Assembly: GCA_023079485.1 (NCBI GenBank)
Contig: CM041083.1
Location: 107,758,054-107,822,053, forward strand
DNA length: 64,000 nt
Reading direction: 5' to 3'
Source of the DNA: Archilochus colubris
Taxonomy: Eukaryota; Chordata; Aves; Apodiformes; Trochilidae
Shown: positions 47,069 through 60,974 of the stretch, piece after piece
Layout of the letters: every line of letters starts with the position of its first letter
How positions within the stretch are numbered: position 1 is the first letter of the stretch
Made by a program: the position numbers and the translations under genes
The notes under the pieces: model-generated
What the model was told of the DNA's origin: nothing
The model's database searches: none
Seen by the model: only the letters and a program-made list of their open reading frames with translations

Positions 47069-49094
47069 TTAGGGACCTTGAGACAGCTCAGAGGCAGCCA
47101 GAGCTTTGAACATTAAGTCCCACATAATCCTATCGTGCCTCAGACACATTAGCAGATCTGTCAGTGTTTTCCTGTCTCATGTGCCAGCATTATGTAGTTT
47201 TCACTTTAAATTTCCACTGGATGTATACTTTGAGAGCCCATGTTTTGCTCCAGTTTTGCTGGATCTCTGCTTTGGGAACTGGTGCTTTGCTCCTCTTTGT
47301 ACTATAGATTTTCAGCACAGCCTTGACTGAAGTCTTCAGCTTCTCTGTCCAGCAGGATTCCTTCCTATTAAAAGGGAGTAACAACCTTCCCCATCTCCAA
47401 CAAGTTCTGTGAGTTTAACTCCCCTTGCATTAGTAAGTGCCTATCTGTAGAACATTTAACATATAGGTTGTACTACAGAAACAAATGTTTTAGGCTGAAA
47501 AAAGAGGGATTTATAACACTCCAGATACTATATTAAGGATGTTCTTTAGCTTCCCTTAGGGAAGAAATTTAAAACTTCCAAACGAATGATCCAGCCTTCA
47601 TCTGTGTGGGTTTCCTTTTGTTTCTTAATGAGTAAGATCCCAAAGAAGAACAGAGTGCCCTTTGCAGATAGTGTTTCGTGTACCAGTGTGTTTTTTCACC
47701 TGTTAATTGATTTCCATCACATAACTCACATGGTGAGGCACACATCACAGCAGATTTCTCTGAATATTAAGTGATGTGTAAAAACAGGTCTGTCTAGTGA
47801 TCGTGCACTTAATCATATTTAATAATGCTTAAATATAGCCACAGAGAATAATTAGAATCAAGAGTGAACATCTTACTACAGATTTCACAGCATTTTTTTT
47901 CTGTGAAGTTTCCTTTGAGATACTGAATGAAAAGAATCAAGCAGAATATTTTAACACAGTGCTGCTTTATGAATAGCCTAGAATGACCAACAATTCTAAA
48001 CTTACTCAGAAACAGCCTTTGATTAGGCCACTTACATTACTCAGGCAGAATCAATGTTTACATTAAAAAAGCCTTCAAGTGAACACAGCAGAGTGAAAAA
48101 TATTCTTTTTTTTCTGCCAGAGCAGATTAGATGGGGATGCCTGCCAGGCTATCTACTATGTGCATTTCCATCAGGGGTGAGAAGTTGCAGAGCCAGCTCA
48201 GCTCAGTGGCATCTGACCCCCCTCAGTGCTGTTCAGCCTGAGAGGAGACAGGCTGTAAAGAAACAGATCCTGCACAGGAAGGCACTTACATCACCTTGTG
48301 CATGGTTTCCTGATAGCATGTAGTGGTCACCACACTAGGAGAACAGCAAACAAATGATCCCTGTGCTGTACCACTCCAGTCTGAGCAGGCTGATGACTCT
48401 CCTGGGGAGCCTGGCTCAGAGGCAGACTGAATGTGCTTCAATACTCAAGGAAAAGGCATGCTGAAACAATACAGTTGTTCATCTTTTGCTGGGTCCTGTC
48501 TCTGGTGTCAGTCCCACAGGGCTTCCCCAGACACGTGGAACCAGGAAATCTCCCATACTCTGAGTAGAGGGTGGGGGAGAAGGTGCCCAGGGTCTGGAGA
48601 TAACCTCCCCATCACATATTTTCAAGTAAGAGTGATAGGGACTTAGTCCTAATATGTAGGAAGGACTCCAGGCATGGAGTCACTCCCACACTGTATTCTG
48701 GGGAGGTTTAATCTCTGGGAAACACCATGAATCCAGCTTCTAAGAGAAGATTAATAATTCCTTTGAAATTGAGAAAATCTCCCTTTTTCTGCGTGAGAGG
48801 AGTCCACTGTCTCCCACCCCTGCTCTGCTGTGGTAAGCTCACACAGGCAAGAGTCTGGCACAATGGTGAAGGCATTAGCCTGTGTCCAGTGCCTCAGGGA
48901 CATCCTCTGGGATGTGAGGCAGCCACAGGAATCTGTTTTGCTTTGAATGTCTCTTCCTGAACCAGGTATGAGATTTTCTGTTTTGCAAAGATGGGTTTAA
49001 ACTGAATAAAACTTGTGAGGTCTGCAGCCAGTAGCATTATAGGTCCTGAGAGGCACACTGTAAAATGTGTCAACTCAGAGGTCAAACAAATTAA
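47069..49094. other. Non-coding stretch, nothing recognised
   Basis: AT-rich unique sequence. The 47780-47960 interval is especially rich in ttaat/aataat words. No gene or transposon was identified. Confidence 0.45.
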
Positions 49095-49641
49095 TAGAAT
49101 CATAGAACCACAGAATTGTCATAGTTAGAAAAGACCTCTAAGACCATTGTGAGCAAACATCAATCCAAAAATTAAAAACAAAAACAAACAAACAAACAAA
49201 AAGAATCACCATCCCACTAGAAAATGTCCTGAAGTGCCTCATCTACATGTTTTTTAATACCTACAGGGTTGGTGACTCCACCACTTCCCTGGGCAGTCTG
49301 TTCCAGTGCCTGACTACTCTTTCAGTAAAGAAATTCTTCCTAATGTCTACTTTACACCTCCCCTGGTGCAACTTCAGGCCATTTCCTCTAGTCCTATCAT
49401 TATTTACTTGAGAGAAGAGCCACCTCTCTACAACCTCCTTTCAGGTAGTTGTAGAGAGCTGAGGTTTCTTCTCAGCCTCCTCTTCTCCAAACTAAACATT
49501 CCCAGTTTCCTCAGTCTCTCATCCTAGGACTTGTTCTCCATACCCTTTCCCAAGCCTGTAACATTTCCTGGGATTGTTGTGACCAAAAGGGAGGACCCAG
49601 TACTTGGCCTTGTTAAACCTCAGACAATTGGCCTCATCCCA

Positions 49642-50049
49642 TCAAGCCAACCTGTCCAGATACTTCTGCAGATCCTTCCTACCCTTGAGCAGATCAGCAC
49701 TCACAAACAACTTGGTGTCATCTGCAGACCTGCTGAGGAAGCACTCAGTCCCCTCATCTAGATCATTGATAAAGATATTGAACAAGACCAGCCCCAAAAC
49801 TGGGGCACTTGTGACCAGCCGCCAAGTGGACTTAACTCCATCAGCTACAAGTCTCTGGGCCTGCCCATCCAGCCAGCAAAGAGTAAACCCATCTATGCCA
49901 TGAGCCACCAGCTTCTCTTGGAGAATGCTGTGGGAGATGTTGTCAAAAACTTGACCAAAGTCCAGGTAGACCACATCCATAGATTTTCCCTCCTCCACCA
50001 GGTGGGTCACCTCGTCACAGAAGGAGATCAGGTTGGTCAAGCAGGACAT
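49642..50049 (-). pseudogene. CR1 ORF2 reverse-transcriptase domain remnant
   Basis: A 135-residue open segment of the RT domain. Motif A is visible as [16 protein letters not shown], with catalytic Asp. The motif B region has lost its PQGS turn ([15 protein letters not shown]). The ADD of motif C is present, but the preceding aromatic residue is Ser (SADDTKLF). Altered motif residues and flanking stops show that it is inactive. Confidence 0.85.
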
Positions 50050-50331
50050 GCCTTTCCTGAGCCTATGCTGGATGGTCCTGATCCCCTGGATGTCCTACAC
50101 TTGCCATGTGAGCACCCTCAAGATGATCCTCTCCATAATTTTTCCAGGCTCCGGGGTCAGACTGACAGGGATGTAGTTCCCCAGATCCCCATTCTAGCCC
50201 TTCTTGTAAATGGGCATCACACTGATAAGCATCCAGTCATCTGGGACCTCCCCTGTTAACTAAGATCATTGATAGGAGGCTGAGGAGCTCCTCTGCCATT
50301 TCTCTAAATACTCTTGGGTGGATCCCATCCG

Positions 50332-50799
50332 TCACCGTAGACCTGTGTATATCCAGATACGACAGGAGGTCATTAACTGCTTCTGTGTTGTGCTGCTCTC
50401 CATCCTTATCTTCCAGCTCAGGGGGTTGAACACCCTTGGGGTAGCTGGTAAGACAGAAGCAACAAAGGCATTAAGTATCTCAGGCTTTCCCTTATCCTTG
50501 GTTGTAATGTTTCCCCCCACACCCAATAAAGGATGGAGAGTCTCCCTGGCTCTCTTTTTATTGTTAATGTATTTGTCAATTTGTTTTTTTTGTTGTCCCT
50601 TATGACAGGGACCATCTGTCCAGCTGGCCTTTTGCCTAATTTTTTCTCTGCATGTCCTAATGAAATCCCTGTACTCATCCTGAGGTTCCTGCTCCTTCTT
50701 CCAAAGAATGTAAACTCTCCTTTTCTTTCCTGATTCCCAGCAAACCTCCCTGTTCACACAGGCCAATTGTCTTCCCTGCCACTTTGCTTTATGGCCCAT
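50332..50799 (-). pseudogene. CR1 ORF2 linker / N-terminal RT-side remnant
   Basis: A 155-residue open segment upstream of the RT motifs in the same element. It is basic and contains RDFIRTCREKIRQKAS and NNKKRARETLHPLLG, which correspond to the region before the RT fingers in CR1. Frame breaks separate it from the RT segment. Confidence 0.75.
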
Positions 50800-51090
50800 G
50801 GGGACAGCCCACTCCCATGCTTTTAAGATTTCTTTATTGAAGAGCGTTCAGCCTTCCTGGATCTCTTTTTCCTTCAGGTCTGTCTCCCCAGGCACTCACA
50901 CAGCCAATGTCCTGAACAGGCCCAAGTCTGCCCTCTGGAAAACTAATGTGGCGGTTTTGCTAACACCCATTCTTACTACTTACTTACTACTAAGGATGGA
51001 GAACTTAACCATTTCATGGTTGCTAAGCCCAAGATTCCAGCAGTTACGTCCATGTTTTTCAAGTCTGCTTTAAACCCCCTGCCCCGGATT

Positions 51091-54000
51091 CCACTAGAGC
51101 ATTGAAACAGCATCGCTGCAAATCCTGCCCATAGCACTGGGCACTTGCCCAGCTTGTGGAGCCAGGACACAGCACGTCCTCACAGCCACACTCTTACCAG
51201 CACCCACACTTGTTGCTTTCAAGCTCATTTGGATCAGTCTTTATAAGCAATTTTTGCACCCCTGCCTGGAGTGTGGCCCTGCCCTTCCTGATGGATTTAC
51301 CCTAGGACAGGGCTTCTCTTGCCCAGCACTAGTGGCTTCAGCAACACACAGCTTGCTGGTGCTGCCTGAGGTAGCTTTGTCTGCTCTAAAATACCTCTTT
51401 ATAAAAAGTGCTGATAAATTACATGGCAAACACTAAGAGAAACTCAGGACACTGAATGTTTTTTTCACATTGCTCATGGCACTACCATTACAGAAACATA
51501 CATAGTAAAAGGCCTCATACCAGACAGTCTTGGCTTTTTTACACTAGATGAGCCACAGATGCCCATTACAGGGGAAGTTATAAAATACATGTAAACATTT
51601 GTCACTGTGTGGGTTTCGTTTTTGTGTCTCATTCCTGTGTTTCAGTGGGACTTTGATTTGACTTCTTAGGAAAAGCAATGAAAAACCTTAATTAAAATTT
51701 TACTGCTCCCTGGACATCTGTTCTTGAGTGTTACATAAAATATTACACAGCATTATAAATATACATTCATATTTTGTTTTAAACACATTAGTAATTGGGG
51801 TTTTATAGGGCCATAGTGATTTATTAGGCATAGGATTGCAGCAATAGAGGCGTATGTGCACACACACATACATACCTTCCTATATAGATGTCAACATATA
51901 TGTATGCATGTATAAAATTTTGTGATGTCAACAAAATTCAGGGAAAGTTTCTTGGCAAAGAAGCAGTCAACTTTCACATTTACAGTGTGTGCTTTGCTTC
52001 TGATATTCATGCTAGACTCACCATTGCTCTTACAGCTGCAAAAGTGGCTCAAATATCCTATAAATGAAGAGTATTCCAGGACAGTAATAACCCATAGCAC
52101 TCTTCATCCTTTTTGATGTTCTGTAAACGAATGTTTGCTACAAGGTGATAAGCAACCCCTAAGGATGCATTTGCAATCTCTAGCCAGTCCAGACCATCAA
52201 CTGAGAACTTTACAATCAATGCTCCAACGCCTGGCAATGTTGTGAAGAAGGCTATGAAGGCTCATCATTCATTTATTCATCTGCTCTGGATGATCCAATC
52301 AATAGGATTAATTTTTTTCTGGAAACATTTGAAAGAATTTGCAATGAGTTTAAAAATAAAAGCCTGTCTTCAGTTATGAACCATTGCAGCCCTAAGCTGT
52401 TTCTGGAGTAAGTCTAGGAAGACTTTCTGAAGCTTCTCTGTGACCACTGCATGTCATATAAAAAAATGTGTTGCTAATTAATAGCAACCCCTCACAGACA
52501 ACTGCTCCCAGAGTGGTTCACCCCTTTCAATGATCAGATAAATTATAGAAATAATCCAGAAGCAGGGGCCCTTGAGCATGCTGCCTCAGAAGGACTCATG
52601 CATTTCCAAGGCTGTACAGGGTCCAGGTTTTGGCAGCAAAGATGGCAGCATGTGCACAGTTTCTCTTTCAAGAAATCTGACCCCCACAGACTAGAAGCTG
52701 AAGGTGATGGATAGAGCAGAGCAGTGCTAGCAAAAGAAAAATCTCAGTATGTCTTCGAACATCACATTGCACTGCACAGGACGAGTCCCATTAGACTTTG
52801 TCTAATGCTGGATTTGTCTACAGCAGAATGAAACTTCACAAAATGTTTGGTCTTCCACTTTGGTGGTCAGTGATGGTAAATTATATGTTCCTGTTACTTT
52901 GCCTAGCTAACCTGTGCCTCTCCACTGGGTGTAGCAATAGGGGACCTTTATTTAGTGTTATATACTACACACTATTTCACAACTGCATATGAAATTTTTT
53001 CCTGTCCTTGTTTCTCAAACACTTTTTAAAGTCAGAGATAAGAAAAGGGACAGAAGAGGAAAGATTTCCCCCCAGCAAAGGTACCTTAAGGAGCTTCAGG
53101 GTGATTCCTAAAGTTCGCCAGCTATGTGAGAGAGTTTTCTGATAATTCCTTACAGATAATGTCTCAGTTGGGTTTTGTAACTCCTCAATATTATATCTGT
53201 ACTTGTACTAATTGGTGTGGCTTTTAGAAAGATGTGGGTTTGAGACCTCAGATCTGCATCCATGCTTATCGTGTCACTCTGGTTTAATTTGTGTTACACA
53301 ACCAGTGAGGAAAATCCATCTGGATAACACCCTATCTTGGGAAACAGGTGTCTCTGGTCATTGTGTCATTCACAAGGGAGTTATTACATTTTGCATCAGA
53401 TACAGAAGAGGCCTCGCTCCATGAAAAGGGATTAAAAAGTGAGTGAACCTCCCTTTTTGAAGCCTGGGAAATGACTCCTAGAACCAGTGAAGCTGCCTGA
53501 GCTGGTCTGCTGCATGCAGCTCAGTGATCTGAGCAGATCTTTGTCCAAGGGGTGTGCAGGCACTCCTTGCAGAGCAACTGAAACCTCAGACCAAGTATTA
53601 GTTCTGGTGAATTAACACGGGATCTCCTGACAGCCTGGCATAACCCTGTCACCTCCAAAGCTTGACAGAAGCTCAAGCTGCCTGTTGCAGTGACTAAAGG
53701 CAAATCCCACACCCTATATGTAATATCTTGGGGTACTGAAGCCTCCTTCTTGGCTGCTGCCCCAGCCTCTGGGCTTGCTCCCACCAAGTCTGTCCAAAAC
53801 ACAGCTGCCTGCCCAGTGTGCTTGGGCTTGCCCACCCTTATCCCTTTCTTCCCCAGCTCCCAGTCTCTCCTTGCTAACAGCAGCGAGGGTGGGGAGGAGC
53901 TCTCCACCCCTTGATGGTGCACCCTGCTCCCAGGAACCACTTTAGACCAGACAGTGTTTTAATTTTATCCTGTGTTCAAGCCTTTGGGAGGACTGTTCAC

Positions 54001-54256
54001 CATGGCTCTTCCCCTTTCCCACCACGGACAATGTGCTCTTGCCAGTGCCAAACTGGGAGCATGGGAGTCACTGCCACTGTGTTGCTTGGGTCCACTTTCA
54101 ACGAGTGGTACCAATAACCTTGTGTTTGGAGGCAGCTGGCCACCCTCACAGGTCTGATGCAACCCAAACACAGCCAATGCACCATGAGGAGGTGACTTTC
54201 CACTCGTTTTCCCTTCTGAGTCATCAAGGAAACATCCCTCAGCCCTAACGCAGGGC
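51091..54256. other. Non-coding stretch, nothing recognised
   Basis: Mixed composition. There is an alternating purine-pyrimidine run (acacacacatacatac, then catatatgtatgcatg) around 51858-51911. No gene or transposon was identified. The frames at 53521-53940 and 53997-54338 (minus) are Pro/Ser/Gly-rich with no domain. Confidence 0.45.
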
Positions 54257-54261
54257 AAAGC

Positions 54262-54799
54262 CTATACTCAGCGCTGGTGAGGCCACACCTTGAGTACTGT
54301 GTCCAGTTCTGGGCCCCCCAGTTCAGGAAGGATATCAAGGTCCTGGAGCAGGTCCAAAGGAGGGCAACCAGGCTGGTGAAGGGACTCGAGCACAGACCCT
54401 ATGAGGAGAGGCTGAGAGAGCTGGGGCTGTTCAGCCTGGAGAAGAGGAGGCTTAGGGGAGACCTCATCACTGTCTACAACTCCCTGAAAGGAGGTTGTAA
54501 CCGGGTGGGAGTTGGTCTCTTTTGCCAGACGACTTTCAACAAGACAAGAGGGCATGGTCTTCAGTTGTGCCAGGGGAAATTTGGGTTAGATATTAGAAAG
54601 AATTTCTTTACGGAGAGAGTGATCCGGCATTGGAATGGGCTGCCCAGGGAAGTAGTGGATTCTCCGTCCCTGGAGATATTTAAAAAGAGACTGGATGTGG
54701 CACTCAGTGCCATAGTCTAGCAACCACAACAGTGGTAAAAGGGTTGGACTCGATGATCTCTGAGGTCCCTTCCAACCCAGTCAATTCTATGATTCTATG
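54262..54799 (+). mobile_element. CR1 LINE, 5'-truncated, relatively young
   Basis: A plus-oriented CR1 starting ctatactcagcgctggtgag and ending in two ttctatga units. It is flanked by aaagc (54257-54261 and 54800-54804), a possible 5-bp target-site duplication. Its coding part is still open, consistent with a recent insertion. Its closest relative in the window by eye is the 46630 copy. Confidence 0.94.
54277..54720 (+). pseudogene. CR1 ORF2 C-terminal remnant, open frame
   Basis: A 147-residue frame covering the last part of the CR1 polyprotein. It begins [18 protein letters not shown], then has [20 protein letters not shown] and [20 protein letters not shown], and ends with LDVALSAIV and a stop. 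No catalytic domain is present. The first Met is internal to the original protein, so this is a truncated fragment and not a gene. Confidence 0.88.
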
Positions 54800-54804
54800 A
54801 AAGC

Positions 54805-57800
54805 AGCCATTGGTCAGCAGGAAGAGCCAGAGGATACTGGTCGTGCTCTGGCAGCAGGAGAGGCAGGGAGGATGTGCACACCCTCCCCCCCAGGGAAGAA
54901 CACAGGTTGTTTCATGCAGAAGTGGACTTGGCAAGCCTGACCTACATTTTGGATGGCTCTGGTGCAGCAGACTGGAAACTCAGTGGCGGCCCCAGATAAA
55001 TAAAAAAAAAAATGGGGCAGGCTTTTGTTGGATTAGGGAAATGATTAGCATGAAACATGAGTCTGTGTCTTGCTTAATTGCATTAACTGAATGTTACCAC
55101 ATCATTTTTCATATGCAATGTGCTGCTGGATATTGTAAAGAAAATAGCCACACAGAGGAGAGCTGATTATTTAGCCTAGCAGGGAGAGAAAGATTTTTTG
55201 AGTATGCAAGCATTAGAATTTATCTAGAATGAACATGTACATTAGATGTTTCCATTAAAATGAGAAGCAGGTAAGTAGAGAAAAGTGGAGACATTTTAAT
55301 TTTCGTTGTTAGGTTCCAGAGTCAACTGCCATATATATTGTCTCAAACTCATTACAGGGCTGTTTTCAGATTCAGACAAGCCTTGTTGACAGATTTTTAT
55401 ATTGGACTTCTCTGAACCACATTTCAAGATTTTCTTTACGACTCTATTATCTAAAAACCAGAGCTGGTTGAAAACACTGGCATTTTGCACAATCATATGC
55501 AAATGCTCTACATCTTGTTTCCCTTCACTTTTTTATGCCCTAGAAGGTAATTTTGTTGAGAAGGATATTTATTTGTGATGCTATGGTTACTATAGTCATT
55601 TCAACTAGAACAGCTGATAGCTGTCTGGGGCTAGCTCAGGTATTTTATGTGCACCAGTTTCCCTATGAATATGCTCATCAAGCTGAAAGAAGGCAGATGT
55701 TTAATATCTTCCTCTGAGCTCTACACAGACAGATACACAAGCACTTGTAAGAGAGAAATAAATCTTCCTGATGAGCACAATGATGAGCTGCTTCAACATG
55801 AGCTCTTTGTTGTCTGACTGAAAGGTCAAGTCAACAAGTTCAAGGCAGTGTGAGTGTTCCAGTCACTCCACAGTGTTCCACTGAACTATTTCCTAAATGA
55901 ATCCATAATTATTTTAAATTGATGGATGTGAAAGGCCATTCTATTCTACTATCTTTAACTTTAGAAATCTCCAGGCTGATATTTGGATGTCATTCTGAGG
56001 CTGCTGCCACAGGAAAATGCTGAACCATGAGCGTGACACTGTTTTGATGGCCTAAAGAGGGTTGCTGAGCACATGGAACATGTGCCTGCAGCACAGGGTT
56101 TGTTAGCTGGTCACCTGAAGCTACAGGGATGGAAAAGCTGAAACCAAGTTTCTGAGATGGACTTGGGTGTCTGAGTTTTGGCTGTGGTGAAGCATGGCCA
56201 CAGTTGGGCAGCTGGACACCTGTGAAGGTGACTACCTGGTGAAATCAGAGGGGTGCAGGTGTGAGACCTCCTATGCCTGCTTCAGAACAGGTCCTGAGTG
56301 GGTCACAGTACCCCTTGCTCCTGGAAGTCTCAGGAACAAAGGGAGACTGCAAAACACATTTGCTTCATAACCAGCAAATGCCTTTTAATTCTGGAGAAAA
56401 GCATGCTCAGCTCCAGCTCAGCCCTCAGAGGGCACTCAAAACTCTCCTTCCCTGTTGCTTGTCTCCCTGCAGACTCTCATTTTTACTGCCTTCTTAAACA
56501 GTAATGATTTCTTTTTCAGGGGGTCCCTCCTTTTCCAGCCCATCTCCTGGCTCAAGAGCTGCTATTCTCACCAAGCAATGTAAAAAATTCTAAAGATAGG
56601 AAGACAATTTGAGCATCAATACCATATAAGTAAGGTCAAAAGCTAAATGCAGTGCAGAAATGGGGTAATATGTCTGGAGTGTTTGCTATTGTGGCATGAT
56701 GCCACCCCCCAAAAGCAAATGCATTGAACTTCTTAGAGGCTTTAGGACATACCTCAGCAGCTCAATCAAATGAAATGGAGAAGTAAGGCATGGATATTTG
56801 CCAAACTAGAGAGTTTTCAGCTGGCTCAAAGCTGGAAGGGAGCACTGGCTATCATTACAATTGCCTTTGGTACAAGGACTATGCTGACAGGCAGCAAATG
56901 ATGTCCAAGCTAAGCCTGTATGTGTGATTATTGCACTGCAGAGCTATACCTTCTCCTTTACCTTGAAACCAATGCTGACAAGTCACCCTAGAAAGGTTGC
57001 CCTCAGCTGGGAAATTGCCATTCCCTCTTGGCAAACTCTGAGGTGCTCTGGTGGGAAGAGGAAATGGGCTCTGCAGGGGCAGTGGCATTCTGTTCATTTT
57101 TTGTCTTCAAGCCCATGCTTTGATTAGCTTTCTCCTTGCCTGCTCAAGATGGCAGACAGCAATTCTGTATCTGAAAACAGAAATAATATAACCATTATTG
57201 GCATTGTCTATGTGTACATGGGAGAACTGCATTGCTGTCTTCTCTTGGGGTTGTATGAATTGAAATGTTCTTACTTCTAGAGACATTTCAAGCAAGATCA
57301 TCTTTTACAATAGTCCCACCTCATGGAAGTTACAATCCATTTCCATGTCATTCATAAGAAAGGCAAGAGATCATCTGCAAAAACATACCCTTGACTTGTG
57401 TGTTTCCCTTCCTGGACTGCTTGCTCATTTTCTTCAAGGAGAGCAAAACACATTCACACCCTGCTCATATCACCTGCCAGATGCCCCTGAGTACTCCTTG
57501 TTCTGCTGGCTCATCTCCCACAGGCAGTCTGTTTGGTCCTACAACAGTCTCCTTCAGAGGAGGGAACTGATGATGGTCAACTAGATCCTCTCCTGCTAGA
57601 CATGTCAAGATCCACAAGAAGCTGTGTGAGCCTCTCCCAGCAACTCTGTTGCCACTTAAAAGCTTTCTTGTGTCATCTAAGATTTGGCATGTTTTATGTA
57701 TGAAGAAGCCTCTGTTATGAAACTCAGGTGTTCAACATGGATTTTATAAGTCAGTGCCTGTGTCTCTGAATAACAGCAGCGTGATTTTGAGAGGGGTCTA

Positions 57801-60800
57801 TCCTTTTCAGCTTTCATCCCTCCCCTGCTGTCTTCCCCTTCAGGAAGCAAAAGGGTTTCTCTTATTCCATAAAGATCAAGGCTAAAGGACAGACTGAGTG
57901 GGAAGGGTATAAGAGACGGAGGCAGACAGGTTTTTCCAGAGCTCCTGAGCTATATAGGGCAGAATTTAGCCAAAGGAATGATACCATTAATTAAGTCAAT
58001 GTGCTGAGAGAATGACACCCAGCAACAAGATGGAGACCATCCTTACAACTCAGAAAATCCCACCCCAAAACAGAGTCAAGACATCAGCAGGCATGGCTGT
58101 CTATGAGAAATTAATTAAGAATTCAGCAGGAGCAAACTGCTCCTTCTTTTGACACTGCCAGCTCCATCCTGTGTCCTTGCGGCCACCCTGGACTCCCAGC
58201 CAGAAGGATGTAATCTGTCAGTGCTCATCTCGTTTGCAATCTTTTGGGCTTTAGATAAAAGAGAAGTGATGGACTCAGACCTCTAGGAGCATCCTGAAAG
58301 GGAAAGAGCTGAAGAGCTTCACGTGCTGTGTAGCCTGAAGTCTCTGCTCTCAGGGAGCACTCAGGGGAAGTTGTCCCTCTTTAAAAATAAGTAATGTTCT
58401 CTGTTTCTTCTTCCCCTCACTTCTTCCAAGAGAAAAGCTCCCTGTGCAATGCTGAGTAGAGCTGGAGACCAGCCTCTTCAATACAAAATTTTCAAAATTA
58501 CAGGACACTAATAACCTGAAAGGAAAAACAAAACCCATAGGATGTTTTCTCCTCACCCATGAAAAGGTATTTAGGACTTAGAGAGTTTTCTTTTCTCTCC
58601 TCTTTGGCTGCAGCTGAAGAGAGGCTGTGTGGCTCAGTCCCAGAGCCCCTTTGCTGGGGAAAACAGCCATAATTGCTTTTTCAGCTGGATTGCTCCACAG
58701 CATCCTCTTCTCCTCCAGGCACTCCATGAATGAAGAACCTTTAAGGAGATCTGCAGGGCTCTTTTGTTTACATGCTCACTGCATAAAGGCACTTAGAGAA
58801 GGGCCAGGGCATTGACACAGCCCTGCTAGGTCTTTAAGAGAAAGAGGTGAAAAATTTCAGGTGCCCATGTGAAGCCAATGCCATTCCCATTTAGATACCA
58901 CTGTGTATGGGTACTCGGCCCTTGCCTCAAGTTCCTGGGCAAGACTCACACACCATTGCAGTCCTTAGGGTCAGTCAAGTCATGAATTCTGGGAGAAAGT
59001 ACAGCATTTGCTTTGAGAAAGAGCTTTAATATTAAAATTAATTGTGATATGGTGTGAGAGGAAGGAGAGGTGTGTGGTAGGAGAGGAAGGTTTTTACCAG
59101 CAGACAGTGGTTTCCTCTTCTGCTGTGCATGGTACAGAGGACACACAAGGAGGTTTCCCCCAGAAAGCCATAAATGAAGTCCTGCTGTGGGATTGTCTCC
59201 AAAGAGAAATAGAATATTTTCCTTATGGTGAACCACAAGAGAATGTTACTACATCCTGCTCCTTGCATGGCATATAAATAGAAGGAGGAAAGGAATGACT
59301 AGTTAACTGTTTGACCTCAGTCTGGGAAAAAAAATTCACAAAAAACCTCAAGAAGCCACCCCATTAAGCATACAGGAAAATGTCACAGATCTGGCACCTT
59401 AATTATATGCTAATGACATCCTACCAGGAAGAAAAGCTTCATCTGTCTGAAAGAAAAATATATGACTGAAAAGGGTTGTGTATGTTCATAGAGAATTTTC
59501 TGACAACTATTCCTTCTTTGGTCTTGCCTTTTTTTTAGTATTTGAAAAACAAAACAAAACAAAATAGCAGACTGCAGAACTAGGTGAACCTTTGACATTT
59601 GTGTTTGATTTTCACCCCCTGGCCATGAACTGAAAACAAAACAAATCCTGCTGCAGAGAGGTTTGTCAAATGTGCAGACTTTCAATGACCCTTCTGTTCC
59701 TAATATTTTTTTTATTCAGTTGTAGCTAAGATTGAAAATGGTCTTTACCCATCATTTGCTAGTGAACTTGCTGGCCAAACACATGTTGTTTTGCTAAGTA
59801 TTTCTTTGCTCCACACGAAAAGAAAAATCTCAGCTAGTATAAATATGTAGCCAAGTTAATGGAGTTGTACTCAGACATGCAATACAATATCTGCTATGAC
59901 TTCTGTTGAGTTACTGGTTTGTTCAAATTATTTCCCAAGGACTTTGAATTCTGTTTGGATGCTTAGAGAACCCTCTGCTGATAGCAGAAGCTAACAATGA
60001 CATATATTTGGACAGTTTTCCTGACTCATATTTACATTCATTCACATGTGGTGCATTTACTGGCACTGAAATTATACTGTATTTGATTGTTGAATATTCT
60101 TTTGCAAAGCTTTTGGCCAGGGATCTTGGTTTTCATGCCAATTCAAGCCTCCTTTTGACTGGTTCTGAAAACCAGGACTGAACCTGATGAGGAGGAAGCC
60201 TGTAACCCATATGCTAGACCACAAAGAGATGGGAAGCAGCCTAAAGTGACCAAGCTTTTCCTTCAAGAAACCTTTGCAAGTTGGAGATACTCCATGGGGC
60301 TCTGGGGGAGGAGTTGAGGCAGGGTCTTCACCTCATGGAGCTCACTGAGGGAACAGGGGGGGCCTCAGCTCTTGTTTCAAGATCTGAAAAAATGGTGCTG
60401 CACAAATATTGAATGTGAGTGGAGTCAAAGCTGTTTGCATATGTAAAAAAATGCAAAAATGAGAGGAAAGGGGCAACTCCAATCAAAGTCTGGAAACAAT
60501 TAGAGGAAAATGAGGAAAATGAAGGAAAACAACTCGGGAAGGGCTACGAGACGATCATGGTCAAAAAAAAAAAAAAAAAAAAAAAAAAAAGGAACAAAAG
60601 TCCTCATCAATATGAAAACAATCCCAAAAATAATGCTAGAAAACTTGCCTTTGTCTGCACCAAGTGGAAAATACTCTTGAGCCTGGACTGGAAGCTCCAA
60701 CATTGCTCATACAGCAAAGATCGGGCCTGATTGTGAGGGGAAACTTCACAAAAATTGTCATGGCACAACAGATACTGTTTTAAAAGAAGTAGTGCATTTC

Positions 60801-60969
60801 CAGAGAGAAGTCACTATTCTGGGATAAAATAATTTCTGTTCCTTAAGAGTCCCCACTCAAGTAGTTATTCCAGGACAGCCTGTGTGGGAAAGCTAATGTG
60901 ACACTTGCTATTTCAGTTGTTTTCTCCACACGGTGAAGTCCTTTACTTACAAGACAAGTCCTGACTTCC
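54805..60969. other. Non-coding stretch, no gene recognised
   Basis: About 6 kb of unique-looking sequence. It contains an (aaaac)n stretch near 59548-59565 and a 28-A run at 60563-60590. No transposon or exon is supported. Confidence 0.45.
60563..60590. repeat. Poly-A tract, 28 A
   Basis: The longest homopolymer in the window. It gives a false poly-Lys stretch in one frame. No retrocopy body was recognised upstream. Confidence 0.9.
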
Positions 60970-60974
60970 CAGGG

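Larger units (their letters stand above)
49095..51090 (-). mobile_element. CR1 LINE, longest copy in the window, old
   Basis: Minus-oriented CR1 covering about 2 kb. The 3' tail is at the left (tagaatcatagaaccacaga), followed by an (aaac)n expansion near 49163-49201, then ORF2 from its C-terminus back through RT and into the linker between endonuclease and RT (about 50330-51075, where the complement encodes LSNHEMVKFSI). The 5' edge near 51090 is approximate. It is interrupted by stops and frame shifts, and more diverged than the copies at 46630 and 54262, implying an older insertion. Confidence 0.88.

Noticed and set aside
49900..50259. 119-residue plus-strand frame
   Set aside because: It is the antisense shadow of the CR1 ORF2 remnant on the minus strand.
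60419..60730. Lys-rich frame on plus, Phe-rich frame on minus
   Set aside because: Both are produced by the 28-base A-run.
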